NCBI GenBank assembly: GCA_037953745.1
Contig: JBAKBP010007387.1
Span: forward strand, 1-64,000
Source of the DNA: Lithodes maja
Lineage: Eukaryota; Arthropoda; Malacostraca; Decapoda; Lithodidae
Length of the DNA stretch: 64,000 nt
Direction: 5' to 3'
This document shows positions 52,780 to 63,830 of the stretch, piece by piece; position 1 is the first letter of the stretch, and each line of letters starts with the position of its first letter. Under the pieces are notes generated by a model that worked only from the letters and a program-made list of their open reading frames with translations, had not been told where the DNA came from and searched no databases. Position numbers and translations under genes: made by a program.

Positions 52780-54972
52780 GGAACGCGTTCGTGGTCCCGG
52801 ACCCTGAGAGTAGGAGCTTTGAATGTGCGTGGATGTGGTGCGAGTGAGAAGCGAGAGGATATTGGAAGGTTATTTGAAAGAAGGTTGTATGATGTCCTTG
52901 CACTGAATGAAACAAAGATGAAAGGAGAGGGAGAAGTGGATTTTGGAAACGTGATCGGTAGAAAGTCTGGAGTAGACGAGGGAGTCAGGGGGAAAGAAGG
53001 AGTGGCTATTATTGTGAAGGAGGAGTTGAGAGAGTTTATAAAAGAGTGGAAAGAGGTGTCATCAAGGCTAATGTGGGTGAGAATGCGGTTTAAGGGTGAA
53101 AGGTGGGTTTTTGTAAGTGCGTATGGACCAGGAAGTGAAAGAGAGTTAGACGAGGTAGAGGGTTTCTGGGAGGATTTGAGAGATTGTCTGCAAGGGTTTG
53201 ATGAAAATGAAAATGTTATAGTTTTAGGGGACCGAAATGCTAGGGTAGGAAATGAGCCTGTTGAGGGAGTCATCGGTAGTTTTGGTGTGGATGGTGTAAA
53301 CGAGAGTGGAGAAAGACTGAAAAATGTATGTGAAGAGTGTAGATTGAGTGTAGGTAATACGTTCTTCAAAAAAAGGCGTATACACAAGTACACCTGGCAT
53401 AGACTTGTGAGGGGAGAGACTGTAGAGAGGGCATTGATGGATTATGTGCTGGTGACAAGGGAAAGATTGTGTAGACTGCTGGATGTGAATGTGATGAGAG
53501 GTGAGGCGGAGGGTATGTCAGATCATTACCTGGTGGAGGGAAAGCTAAGAGTTAAGAGTTACAGGAGAATAAGAGACAAGCGTGAAGTAAGAGAGGTAAT
53601 AAAAGTTAGTGAGTTAGAGAAGAGTGAAAAAGAGAGGGAGTACAAGGAAAGACTAAATGAAAAGTGGATGGAAGTGAGAGAGATGGAAGAGAGAGAAGTA
53701 GAGATTGAATGGCAACAGTTTAAGGAAGGAGTGAAAGCAAGTGCAGAGGTAGTATGCGGCAAAAGGAAAGTAGGAGGCAGAGGTATCAGGAAGGGAAGCG
53801 AGTGGTGGAATGATACGGTGAGAAAGGCAGTTGAGGAGAAGAGACAGTGTTTTGAGAGGGTTTTACAGGATGGTAGTGTTGAGGTATGGGAGAGGTACAA
53901 GGAGAAAAGGAGAGAGGCAAAACGGAAAATTAGAGAAGCGAAAAAAGATGCAAACGAAAAGTGGGGCCAAAGGCTGAGTGAGAATTTTGAAGAACGAAAG
54001 AAGATGTTCTGGAAGGAGGTAAATAAAGTAAGGAAAGGAGGACAAAAGAGGGAAGAGTCAGTGAAAGATGAAAATGGAGAATTACTAGTGGAACCAGTTG
54101 AAGTGAGGAAAAGATATGCCGAGTATTTTGAATCTTTGTTAAATACAAGAGATGGAAGAGAAGCAGTGATTGAAGCAGAGGTGGATGGAGATAGGTTACC
54201 CAGGCCACCCAGGTGGCAGGGAATGAATGAAAGGATTGAGGAAAATGAGGTGAAAGAAGCAGTGAAATATATGAGAGCGGGAAAAGCAGAAGGTTTGGAT
54301 GGTATTGCTGTGGAGTGTATAAAGAAGGGTGGAGATGTGATAATAGATTGGTTGGTGAGACTTTTCAATGTGTGCTTTGCTGTGTCAATGGTACCAATAG
54401 ACTGGAAGAGTGCATGTATTGTGCCGTTGTACAAGGGGAAGGGAGATCGGCAGGAGTGTTCAAGTTATAGAGGTATTAGTTTATTGTCAGTGGTTGGAAA
54501 GCTGTATGGCAGGGTGTTGATAGAGAGGATAATAAAGTGTACGGAAGTTGCAATAGGAGAAGAACAGTGCGGTTTTAGGAGGGGAAGAGGGTGCGTGGAT
54601 CAGATGTTTGCAGTAAGACAGTTATGCGAGAAGTATTTAGAGAAGCATAAGGAGATATTTTGGGCTTTTATGGACTTGGAAAAAGCGTATGATCGTGTGG
54701 ACCGTGAAGCAATGTGGAAGGTGTTAAGGATTTATGAAATAGGAGGAAATTTGTTAGAAGCAGTTAAGAGTTTTTATGAAGGGAGCAGAGCATGTGTGAG
54801 AGTAGGAAATGGTGAGTTGAGTGAATGGTTTGAGGTAAAGGTAGGTTTGCGACAGGGTTGTGTAATGTCACCATGGCTGTTTAATATGTTTAATGTTTAT
54901 GGATGGTGTGGTGAGGGAGGTGAAAAGGAGAACTATGGGAAGAGGATTGGGTTTAGTAGGAAAGAATGGTAG
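52780..54972 (+). pseudogene. RTE-like ORF2, endonuclease and RT up to a frameshift
   Basis: The frame begins in element sequence without an ATG. The endonuclease shows ALNVRGCG, then LALNETKM (catalytic Glu), VSAYGPG, VLGDRNARVG (the GDxN site) and, near codon 260, MSDHYLVEG. Linker and RT motifs A and B (DLEKAYDRVD, GLRQGCVMSPWLF) follow as in copy 1. At 54893-54899 an extra AATGTTT, a tandem copy of the preceding bases, shifts the frame just before the FADD catalytic block, and this frame ends at 54972. Without those seven bases the frame would join the next ORF. The real start of the protein is not visible; the copy is probably slightly 5'-truncated. Confidence 0.88.
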
Positions 54973-55765
54973 AGATTGGGAGTTGAATCAGTTGCTGTTC
55001 GCTGATGACACAGCATTGGTGGCGGATTCTGATGAGAAACTGCAGCAGGTAGTCAAAGAGTTTGGTGTGGTTTGTGGAAGGAGGAAACTGAAGGTGAATG
55101 TCAATAAAAGTAAAGTAATGGTGTGTAATAGGGGAGAGCATAGGGTGAATCTAGATGTGAGGCTGGATGGGGAAATATTGGAACAAGTAGAGTGTTTTAA
55201 ATATCTAGGAGGAACAATAAGCAGGAGTGGCGGTATGGAAGTGGAGGTAAAACAGAGAGTGTGTGAAGGAAGGAAGGTTTTCGGAGCAATGGGAAGTATG
55301 TGGAAGACGAGAAATCTCGGAGTGAAAGTAAAAAGTGCACTGTATCAAGGAATTGTTGTGCCAACAGTGATGTATGGGGCTGAGACATGGGCTCTGAAGA
55401 AAAAGGAGAAAAGAGGGCTGGATGTGATGGAGATGAGCTGCTTGAGGAGTATGTGTGGAGTTACTCGTAGAGACAGATTGAGGAATGAAGAGATACGTAA
55501 GAGAGTGGGGCAGCAGGAACATTTGTCAGCCAGAGTGGACAGAAGGGTGCTGAGCTGGTATGGTCATGTTGAACGAATGGGAGATGAAAGGCTTACAAAG
55601 AGAATATGTGAGTCAGATACAAGGGGAGATAGAAGGGCAGGAAGACCCCCATTGAGATGGAGAGACTGTGTAAGAAAGGCTTTGGATGATAGAGGAATGA
55701 CTATAGATCAGGCAGGGGAAGTGGTGGTGGACAAGAGTGAATGGAGAATGCTTGTGAATAGTTGA
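54893..55765 (+). pseudogene. RTE-like ORF2, remainder of RT and C-terminus
   Basis: The 290-codon continuation in the shifted frame. It holds the catalytic LLFADDTALVADS, YLGGTISRSG, the MYGAETWALKKKEK block and the C-terminal LSWYGHVERM and GRPPLRWRDCVRKA segments, ending at the same codon as copy 1. It differs from copy 1 by a handful of substitutions in this part. It follows the 7-bp duplication at 54893. The 3' UTR (55766-56130) has a small indel relative to copy 1. Confidence 0.88.
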
Positions 55766-56160
55766 GTGAACACGTGGTCATTTGGAGTAAGGGGTCGGGC
55801 GCAAGTTGGACTAGATAATAGTCCATCAGGCGCCTGGCCCGGGGAGACGATTAATATGAAGGGTGTGCCTGGAAGTGTGGTGGGAGGGCTTGTGGCTTTG
55901 GCTCCGCTGCATGTCTGCCTGCCGAGATCGGAACCTCTCCGGGTGGTCAGGGGCCGGGGGAGTGCTGGAGCGACCTTGGTAACCCTGGTCTCTGGGTCTT
56001 CTCCTGGGTGACCTGGATGTGTGAGAGTTTGTGTTTTTTATCTGTGTTTATTTTTTGTTTTATGATGTTTTTGTGTTTTCCCTGTTCTTGCTCTGTCTTG
56101 AGTCGGCTACCCCCAAAATGGGGATTGGGCCTGAGCATATAGATAGATAGATAGATAGAT

Positions 56161-56267
56161 AGTTTATACTTGATTCCAGCCAGGTTTCTGTGATTGCAAT
56201 TATTGAAGCTTTGGCCTTATTAGCTAACAAGTTTATTTCTGACAATTTATGGTACATTGATCTGACG
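56161..56267 (-). pseudogene. LINE endonuclease N-terminal part
   Basis: Minus strand: VRSMYHKLSEINLLANKAKA, then IIAITETWLESSIN. ITETWL is the catalytic-Glu motif of AP-type endonucleases. It abuts the RTE tail on one side and the TTAA of the MITE on the other. Confidence 0.82.
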
Positions 56268-56271
56268 TTAA

Positions 56272-56577
56272 AACTCCCCCAGACACATATGACGCGATCG
56301 CGTCATATGGAACTTATAACCAAAAACTCATATGATGCGATCGCGTCATATGGACTTATCTCTATGCCTCTCCAATAAGTTTATGACGCAATTTTGCGTC
56401 ATATGAGCTCAGTAAGTCCGATAAGTTAGCTTATGATAAAACCGTTGGTGGCAACCTCAGCCTCCTCCGATAATTCTAACGGCCTCAGTGTTGTTGTGAG
56501 TGTAGTGCGAGGCAGTGGCAATGATCCTGGGGCTCCCGCCTCCTCGGACTTATTGGAACATAATATGTCGGAGGGAG
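56272..56577. mobile_element. TTAA MITE with three near-perfect palindromes
   Basis: TTAA at 56268-56271 and 56578-56581. Ends AACTCCCCCAGACACATA and, inward from the right, CTCCCTCCGACATATTA. Palindromes: 56286-56309 (24 bp perfect, core GACGCGATCGCGTC), 56329-56352 (one mismatch) and 56382-56403 (arms TATGACGCAA/TTGCGTCATA). The rest has a 75-codon plus ORF at 56433-56660 that runs past the element end and is not convincing. Confidence 0.8.
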
Positions 56578-56581
56578 TTAA

Positions 56582-57080
56582 TGTGGATAAGATAGAGCCC
56601 TTTGTTGATGAACACTCTGTGTTCATCTTTGATTTTGAATGTGTCCTGGCTGGATTCTGAGTTGTTAATACTTGGTTCATTTACATTAATATTCGGTAAT
56701 GAATGCAAGGCACACATGTTGCATAGGAATCCCGTTCTTCACTGTTGGTCTTCTTAGAGATGCACTTCATGTGAGCTACAGTTTTACACTTAACAAAGTT
56801 TAGGATCCTTTGTTTTCGTGTTATGAGTGATTCACATATTTCACAAATTATTTTAGGACCTTTAATATCTACTTCCCTACATTTATCGCATTCCACTTCT
56901 GTTCTGCTAGTAACGTAAGTACAGTCTCAATCCCTAAAAGTAAGCACCCCTCGATGCTAACAATAAAATTAGCTAGGGTCTTTCTGAACGACGGGTAAAC
57001 TTGGGAACGCACAAACGAACACACTCCGCTCAAATGAAACAGAAGTTCGAACAGCCATATGAACCTTTTGTGGTTGACTG
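56582..57080 (-). pseudogene. LINE PHD-like zinc finger and start of endonuclease
   Basis: From 56896 the minus-strand frame reads MECDKCREVDIKGPKIICEI, then CESLI, CKTVAHMKCISKK and ATCVPCI: the Cys4-His-Cys3 spacing of a PHD-type finger. Some CR1/L2-type LINEs encode such fingers before the endonuclease. The frame breaks, then KGLYLIHIN, the typical endonuclease opening, runs into the TTAA of the MITE at 56581. Its upstream boundary is not clear. Confidence 0.7.
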
Positions 57081-57099
57081 CAACCACGGTATGTTTCAT

Positions 57100-58480
57100 A
57101 TTTTCGCAGGATGTAAATTAAGTCAAGTTGTATAACTGGACACGGAAATCTGCACTAGGCGTACTGACCCAAACGAGGTATATTGATAATGGTTGAGTAT
57201 GGTTATTTATGTTTGTGAATCAATAGATAAAACAATTACTAATATGCACTGCATTGTAGCAGATTTAGTGGTCAAGCATTATTGATGACATTTAGATCAA
57301 CAATTTTACTGACAACCGTTTTTCAACTTAATACTATATACCTCTCTATTGATGGTAATATATAAAGTCGATATTCCTGTGTGCCCTGCTAAACTACTTA
57401 CTCCACAACCCCCCTTTTCCCTAATTTGAAATTATTTTTTAGCTTCTATTGCTCTCTGACACTGGGTAGAGATTACCATGATTCTTTAGGAAGACCTTAC
57501 CTTCCGAGACCGGTAAAATGCACAGCTCACTCTGTTCAGGCATACCACCATATATCTGGGTAAAATGTATGATCTTAAGTTTTCAGCTCTAGGAATAGTA
57601 AAATTGTTTCTGACAAACTTTCACTATACATACGAGCTTATAATAAATATGGAGTAACTTGGAAATAATTAACATTATAATAACAAAACTCGACACAAAT
57701 ATACTGTAGGTTGGTAGAAGTGGAGAACCAAACCAATTCATATAATTATGTAGCCGAAAGAGAGAGAGAGAGACAGAGAGAGAGAGAAAATGGAATGATA
57801 CTAGCAGTTGTTGAATAGTAAAACTATTGCATATGTTTATATTATTTCACCAAATAACATGGTTACATTCAATCTTGTTACTTTAAAGTTTAAGCCTAGC
57901 TTAGATTTATAACCTCATGATCGAATAATCCACTAATTTTGCGATACTATTGACTTTTGAATACAGAGCTCGTGGCAGAATGAAGTAGCTCCAATGAGGA
58001 AAAACTCAACTCTGATGTTATCCAATTATCTTATTTACTTATTAAAAACGTCTGAATTATTTTCAATGGCATTATATTCACTCCATAATTACAGCATGTC
58101 CAAATGCTAAATTAAAGTAATGTAATAACTAATGTGACGCAATCGGCTTCATGACAACTTTGAAATAAGTATATATGTAAAGAAATCCCATTCTCAACTA
58201 ACTTAATTCTTTGAAGATAACGATGCATTTTGACCGTTTGTTCTTGTTATCATAACTCAATTGTATGCAGCTTGTGGAAGATCTGTGAGTATTACAAGGA
58301 AACAGACTCAATAAATCCTTTTATTTCCATGCTACTCATCAAACTATAAGCGGAATAAACTCACAAATGCGTCATGATCCACAAGGAGATAACTTCTAAG
58401 GTATATAGCTTAACGTTTATTATTATTCCATCAACTTCCTTTAATCCTCATGTTGCTTAATATGAGCTTCCGTTCACGAG
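57100..58480. other. No gene recognised
   Basis: AT-rich unique-looking sequence. A GA microsatellite lies at 57759-57788. No coding, RNA or repeat-end signal was found. Confidence 0.5.
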
Positions 58481-58489
58481 CATATACTA

Positions 58490-58735
58490 TACTCTGTGCA
58501 ACTCTCCAACTCAAGAGCTTACCGATATTCCCAGTTTGTTTTATTCTATTCAATAGGTAGGCTCTGGAACTCTCTCCCTGTACCCATATTCCCCTCATCC
58601 TATTATTTAAATTCCTTCAAACTTCGTGTATCCAGGCATTTGTGCTCGACCGTTCCTAGATATTGGCTCTAACACCCTTTTAACTCTGGGGGAGGCACTC
58701 GTATCAGGCTGTTCTGCCTTTTGTCTCCCTCGTAC
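58490..58735 (+). pseudogene. LINE ORF2 C-terminus and 3' UTR, copy 2
   Basis: Same family as 39100-39475 but more decayed: CTCTGTGCAACTCTCCAAC, CTCTGGAACTCTCTCCC, then GGGGGAGGCACTCG and CTGCCTTTTGTCTCCCTC. Several frame breaks. Confidence 0.8.
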
Positions 58736-58759
58736 ACATATAGTAAATACATATACTGT

Positions 58760-59860
58760 ATATACTTCACTACATAATGTTAGATTGGATAAGTGTTAAT
58801 GGTATTGTTGCAACGCTGCTGTGTTAGAGGAAGTGAGAGGGAAGGAGCAAACACTCGGTAAGGTGATCAGGTAACATGCAAGGATGATTAATCATGAACA
58901 AAGTACGACAACAGTTTGTTGAGTGCGCATACATTTTGGCAATATGTGACATTTCGTTTTACCTACGGTAGTCAGGTATTGCGCAGGTTTTGTATTGTCG
59001 CAAATAGTAGACATGTGTTGCATGATGGATAATATTTATTCAGAATTTACCGCCATATTATTAAACCTCACAGAAAGGCTTCCCTAATCCATCACGGACA
59101 GAATTAGCACAAACAAATAGTGATCTTTCTGATTATGTATGGACCAAGTCCGTAATAACACATTAAAGCTGTTTAAATATATTTAATTCTATATTTAGGA
59201 AAGCACTTTAGCAAGGTTTTATAATACGAAATAGAATTACCCGGGGTATAATAATCAAGCTTTGTATTTCGGAAGAACTCGACTAGATCTTGTGACTTCG
59301 GGTTGCAATATACTGTATTTTATTATGTCCTTCGTTAAAAAATAGTGTCATGTTACTATAACTAGTATTGCTTAAACAGATTATTCTATTTTGAACTTGT
59401 AGGCTTCGGACACTTTGAGGAATTTGTTTGAATTATTTTGAATTTCATTCGTTTCAAGCTAAATATAGCCGTGTGAGAAATATGTTTGCGAATTATTGTT
59501 TATACGCATATAAAGTCCAATATTGTATTTGGCTGACCTGATTGCTGAACTGATTGCAATGGAAAGCAAAAACTAACGTTGATACACCAAAACCGTCAAG
59601 GGTTCATTTTGATGTTCGAGCCACCTGTGCTAAATCGGAGTGGAGTATAGTCGTTTGTGCCACGTTTACCTGTCATCCAGAAAAACCCGGGATACCAATA
59701 TTTCTTGAATCGAGGGGGCTTACTTTTAGGGATTGCGACTGTACATCATGGTACTGTTCAGTGTTCATCGTACGTCTGGTGGTGTGGTGATCAGCTGAGC
59801 GCCGTGAGCGGCTGCTAGTGTGTGAGCGAGTGAGATGGGGACAGATTGTGGCTCCCCCTT
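58760..59860. other. No gene recognised
   Basis: AT-rich. The 78-codon ORF at 59554-59790 has no motif. Confidence 0.45.
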
Positions 59861-59869
59861 GCCCGCCTC

Positions 59870-60190
59870 CCACCCTCAGAGCTTTCCCAGTGTATACCAC
59901 CTCCTTTACGTAGGGCAAGTGGTACCCATCTTTGCAACTCAATCCCATCCCTACTCTGTGCAACTCTCCAACACAAGAGTGAAACATTACTCTCAAACTT
60001 TCTTCTACTCAACAGCTGAGCTCTGGAACTCTCTCCCAGAATCAGTCTTTCCCTCTTCCTATGACTTAAATTGCTTCAAACTCCGTGTGTCCAGGCATTT
60101 TGGCTCGAACGTCCCTTGAATTTGGCCCTGTCACTTTCAAATATGGGGGAGGCATTCGCTATAGGTAGTTCTGCCTTTTGCCTCCCTCCC
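59870..60190 (+). pseudogene. LINE ORF2 C-terminus and 3' UTR, copy 3
   Basis: The frame ending at 60119 reads SHPYSVQLSNTRVKHYSQTF, then LWNSLPESVFPSSYDLNCFK, close to copy 1 (39395). The 3' UTR ends in CTGCCTTTTGCCTCCCTCCC and an A-rich stretch at 60198-60213. The region up to 60417 shows nothing further. Confidence 0.82.
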
Positions 60191-60417
60191 ACATAGAAAA
60201 AGAAAAAAAAAACACATAATTAATATTTACTTATCTACTCAAATAACTAAACAAGGAACACATTAATGACAGCAATACTGCTTTACCGTGGCCCAGGTAA
60301 ATTCAAACTGTGGGGTTGTCACGTAAGGAGAAGTCGGCTCTAAGGGCTTCCCAACATAGCTGTTTCAAGTCGGAGTAGATGTTACTAGTAGCCTTCAAGT
60401 TAGCTATATATAGACCC

Positions 60418-60927
60418 CTAATAAATGTATGCATGTTTTTTGTTATCAGCTACCGCCGTTGATAAATATTTCTGTATGGTAGCATTCAAAAGAAATTGAC
60501 TAGAGGTAGGACCAAACAGGACAATCTTAAACCTATAAATCTCATACAGACAATCTGGATCCATAGGGTCTACTGGCCACAGAAACCTAGTCGCATCTCG
60601 GTTCCCTTCACTGAGATCTACACAAAGAAAGGCCTTTTCTATGTCACTCGCCCAGGCATAGTGACCACAGCAGAATCGCAATAACGCTTGGGTTAGGTCA
60701 GACACTAATGATGGAATATTATAGAGACAATCATTGAGAGTAAGAGAATCTGGACTTGTCTGTTCTGAACAATCAAACACAACGGGTATGGGTGTGGTTT
60801 TATTGTCCTTACGAATTCCGTGATGAGCCAGGTAATGACAGGGATATATTACCTTCTCTATAAAACCTCTCTGTAGTTGATCCTCCAGAACTGCCCGATA
60901 ATGCTCACAGTATGTTGGGTCATTCAC
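60418..60927 (-). pseudogene. BEL/Pao reverse transcriptase fragment
   Basis: Minus strand, 169 codons: YCEHYRAVLEDQLQRGFIEK, then YLAHHGIRKD, then PVVFDCSEQT, SLNDCLYNIPSLVSDL and WASDIEKAFLCV with IVLFGPTSSQFLLNATI. The Y-x-P/A-H-H, VVFD, SLNDCL and DIEKAF motifs, with FG-x-T-S-S-P/Q-F-L-L-N-A, define BEL/Pao reverse transcriptases. It ends before the catalytic YVDD block. Its upstream partner is the 61007-61360 frame. No RNase H or integrase follows. Confidence 0.85.
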
Positions 60928-61006
60928 AAATTTACGTTAAAGTCCCCTTAATCTTCCTGAAGCTAAAGCTAACTTGAAGTTATCAGGTAATTTGTGATTT
61001 ATCCTG

Positions 61007-61990
61007 TCACAGCAATTCTACCCTATAACGTCCCTGATCCTCATCAAAGCGTACCGTTTCAGAGAATCTATCCAGGACTTGCTTCCCCAGTATATCAGTC
61101 TCTGCTTGACAAATACCTATGTGGTCAAGCTCCCACAAAGTGGTTAGATCCTTAATCTCAGGAGAGTGCCTGCCATTACCTATCACTTCCTGTACCGGAT
61201 TGTCTGCTAATTTTAACACAGTTACCTTTTCAATGTGGGTTTCCTGACTAGATGACTGATATGATCCACTAAGTGCATAACAGTATACTGTGGGTAAAAA
61301 CACTATGTTCCCCTCTCTCTTATAGCCTGAATGCAAAGTCATAGTAATATTCACCCCCAATTAAGATATAATATATACTCCCTTTGTCAGTAACCTCTTG
61401 ATCAGCCAATGTATAGCCTCTAGTACCTACTTTACCAATTTGGTCACGTAAAACACTACCAGGTGTGTACTCTGGCAACTCGTCTACCACAACCGCTTTG
61501 ATCTTTCATGTCTTAGGCTTATGGCGATATAAAAAGTTCTACTACATCATATTTTACCTCATCTAAGGAGCTAAGAAAGGCCATAAACTGAAGTCTTCCC
61601 TAACAACAAGTGGACGGAGCTAGTTATGATAACACAGAGTGAAGCACAAATGTATGCTGAGAGGAATAATGTTGTGTTCTTACTAGAGGACACAACCATC
61701 GTCACAGACTGTATAGCTAGTGATTCACTATATTGATTAGTGCGTGGTATAGGACACAGATAATTGTAGTGTTTTTACCACAATTAGTGCATGACCTAAC
61801 TTTACGATTGGTACATCCCTTGAATACTGGCACCATGTTCAGACGACAAACATCCTACGCACAATTGTTACTGTTTTGCTATTTTTACCTTTGATGCACC
61901 ATATATATATTTTAAATATTTACCCGCCAAATGACCAGAGTTACTGCAAAGTTTACATCCACCTTGTGACGCATGTCCACGTGTGAGCAT
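61007..61990 (-). pseudogene. BEL/Pao protease region and gag zinc-knuckle remains
   Basis: Minus strand. The best part is 61007-61360, ending ...LTTLWELDHIGICQAETDIL, QVLDRFSETVRFD and GRYRVELL, the pre-RT segment characteristic of BEL/Pao. Further upstream, in broken frames to about 61990, CKLCSNSGHLAG and CTNCGKN are possible zinc-knuckle remnants. Stops are frequent. No LTR pair was found for it within the window. Confidence 0.65.
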
Positions 61991-62187
61991 GCTGTACAGA
62001 ACGCCTAGTCATGCCCCACTCTCGCTAGGATCGTCAGGGCAGGAACTTTGGCTGTAGTCAATGTAGAGTTTCCTAACTTAGTTCATGTGAGCCATTGTAC
62101 TATAAGTATTATGAATATGTATTTTGTTTTCATCTGAGTCAACGAGTTCTATTTTATATCATTAGTTATAAGTATTGTGTGTAAAAC

Positions 62188-63811
62188 TTATTTGTAATGA
62201 TGGGAAGAGAAACAGCCACAGTTAGGTGTCAGTGGGTACGCCAGGCAGGAGGTAGGCCTGACTCACTCGCATTCCTCCCTCCCTCAGTGCTAGGGGAGCC
62301 TTTGTGTATCCCAGAGGAGAGAGAGAAATTACGTAATGGTTGTCAGTGGGCGGTCCTTAGTAGTTTACGTTGGGCTCACTAGAGAGCCGGGTATAAAAGG
62401 GAAGTCAAGCCATTTTTTCATCAGAACTCATTAGTCAGAGCGACTTCTCCTTTCCCTTGCTAACTATTTATATTCTTCTGACTGATGGGAACTTTCTCTA
62501 CTACCTTACATTCTTATTTCCTCTTTTCCCTGCCCTGTTTAACTTCCATGGTCCCGTTGGTGCAGAGCTAGTCAGCCAACGTATTATCGCTTGAGTTCTC
62601 ACGAGATACTTGCCTATTAGATAGCCTATTTTGGAAGGGTTGACTTAGAATAGGATTGACTTATGTTTGTTGCACTTGTATATGCATTTCCCTGTGTGTT
62701 ATTATTATTATTCCTGTTTTCTGCTGGTCTAGGTAATGCTAGACTGGGGTAAGGCTTTTCTGTGTTACGAGTTGTTGTTTGATGCAGTGGTTAAGCGATA
62801 AACCTGCATACTCGTTTCGGTTCAGTGAAGCCTAGGTTGTCTTCGCGGCTGACTGTGTTGAGTTTATAATTTACAGTGCGTGAGGGCAAGAGCCTAACCA
62901 CCCTGTATTTTATTAACAGTTTGTTTTTACTTTGTCAAGGAGCCGGGAGAAACCAGATACAAGGGATCTGGATTTCTCAAAGTGCACTTGTTAGTTTTAA
63001 CGTAATACTTTAAACAGTCGTGAGGACTTCGCTAGGCTACGAGCCGTTTTTGCTCGGTCACTGCTACCTTTTGCCCACAGTACCCCAGCTAGACTTTACT
63101 CGATTAGTAGATACAGAATAGTATAGAAGCTTTCCTTATGTATGATATTGTTTATGCACTCTTGATTTCATGTGTTGCAAGCTTGGCTACTTTAGTGATT
63201 AGTGGCCCACGAGCACAATCCGAGTAGGCTATTGCCGTTGCATTTGCGGAGTACTTCCTTTTAATGTTTGCCATTTACTATTGCATATTCTTTTAATTAT
63301 TCTTATGCCAATTTAAGCCTTTAAGAGTATTGAATTGCCAGTGTTTTTGCTTATTGAATTACTGTTCAAAATCCGATACGTACTTCTTACGAGCATCCGA
63401 GAAGCATTAACTTTTTTCAGAAGATTCCTTGCTCGATGCTTAAGGACTATTAAGTAACGAAACGTAATAGTGCCGATCCGAAATAGAGGGTGGTGGACTT
63501 CTTAAGTTCATAGTCAAGGGTGGAATACTTCGGCTTCGGCCAACACTATTCTTTTGTGTTGTTGTTTCTTACTTCATTGTTTGATTGTTGACCAGACTAG
63601 ATAATTCCTGTCTCGTTATTAGTCTGTTGTTGAACACTAGTACCGAGTTCTTGTATACCCCGTTATAGCAGATTGAACTCTGGAGGGTATTGGTGTTTTT
63701 TGTTCGGCTGGCAGTACCCAGCGGTTGGGATCGTGTGTTTCCGTTGTGGCAGCGAGCTGTATTCGAGTCCTGATTGAGAGCCCTTGTGTATCCGAGTGCC
63801 AGTTCGTAACA
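62188..63811 (+). repeat. 5' LTR of another LTR retrotransposon (start approximate)
   Basis: It ends ...GTTCGTAACA at 63811 followed by AA and TGGCGACCTTGCTTAGG, the same LTR-end and primer-site arrangement as the 9-kb element. Its last ~35 bases resemble that LTR's end: GAGAGCCCTTGTGTATCCGA here, GAAGAGCCCTGTGTCTTTGA there. A promoter lies at 62392. The matching LTR must be outside the window. Confidence 0.78.
62392..62399 (+). promoter_or_regulatory. LTR promoter TATA box
   Basis: TATAAAAG in GGGTATAAAAGGG. About 27 bases on, TTCATCAGAAC at 62418 could hold an arthropod-type initiator; TTAGTCAG at 62431 is an alternative. Confidence 0.7.
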
Positions 63812-63813
63812 AA

Positions 63814-63830
63814 TGGCGACCTTGCTTAGG
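63814..63830 (+). other. Primer-binding site at the window end
   Basis: TGGCGACCTTGCTTAGG, two bases after the LTR. It differs from the site at 46680-46697 at two positions. The remaining 170 bases show no coding start. Confidence 0.75.

Larger units (their letters stand above)
52773..56160 (+). mobile_element. RTE-like LINE, copy 2, inserted in the minus-strand LINE
   Basis: About 3.4 kb, from GAGATAGGGGCGAGGG to (ATAG)n at 56139-56160. Host endonuclease codons flank it on both sides. A very short duplication (ATA or ATAG) is possible but merges with the tail. It carries more of the endonuclease than copy 1 and is otherwise over 99 percent identical by eye. Confidence 0.9.
49668..57080 (-). 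mobile_element. PHD-endonuclease-RT LINE (CR1/L2-like), host of two insertions
   Basis: Minus strand, from a PHD-like zinc finger near 56.9 kb through endonuclease and reverse transcriptase to an (ATT)n-type tail at 49668-49710. A TTAA MITE (56272-56577) and an RTE copy (about 52773-56160) interrupt the endonuclease. At least five frameshifts or stops make it dead. A 190-bp fragment of the same family lies at 5085-5275. Its exact clade is uncertain. Confidence 0.82.

Noticed and set aside
56433..56660. 75-codon plus-strand ORF
   Set aside because: It crosses the MITE boundary into antisense LINE sequence, so it cannot be a single ancient gene.
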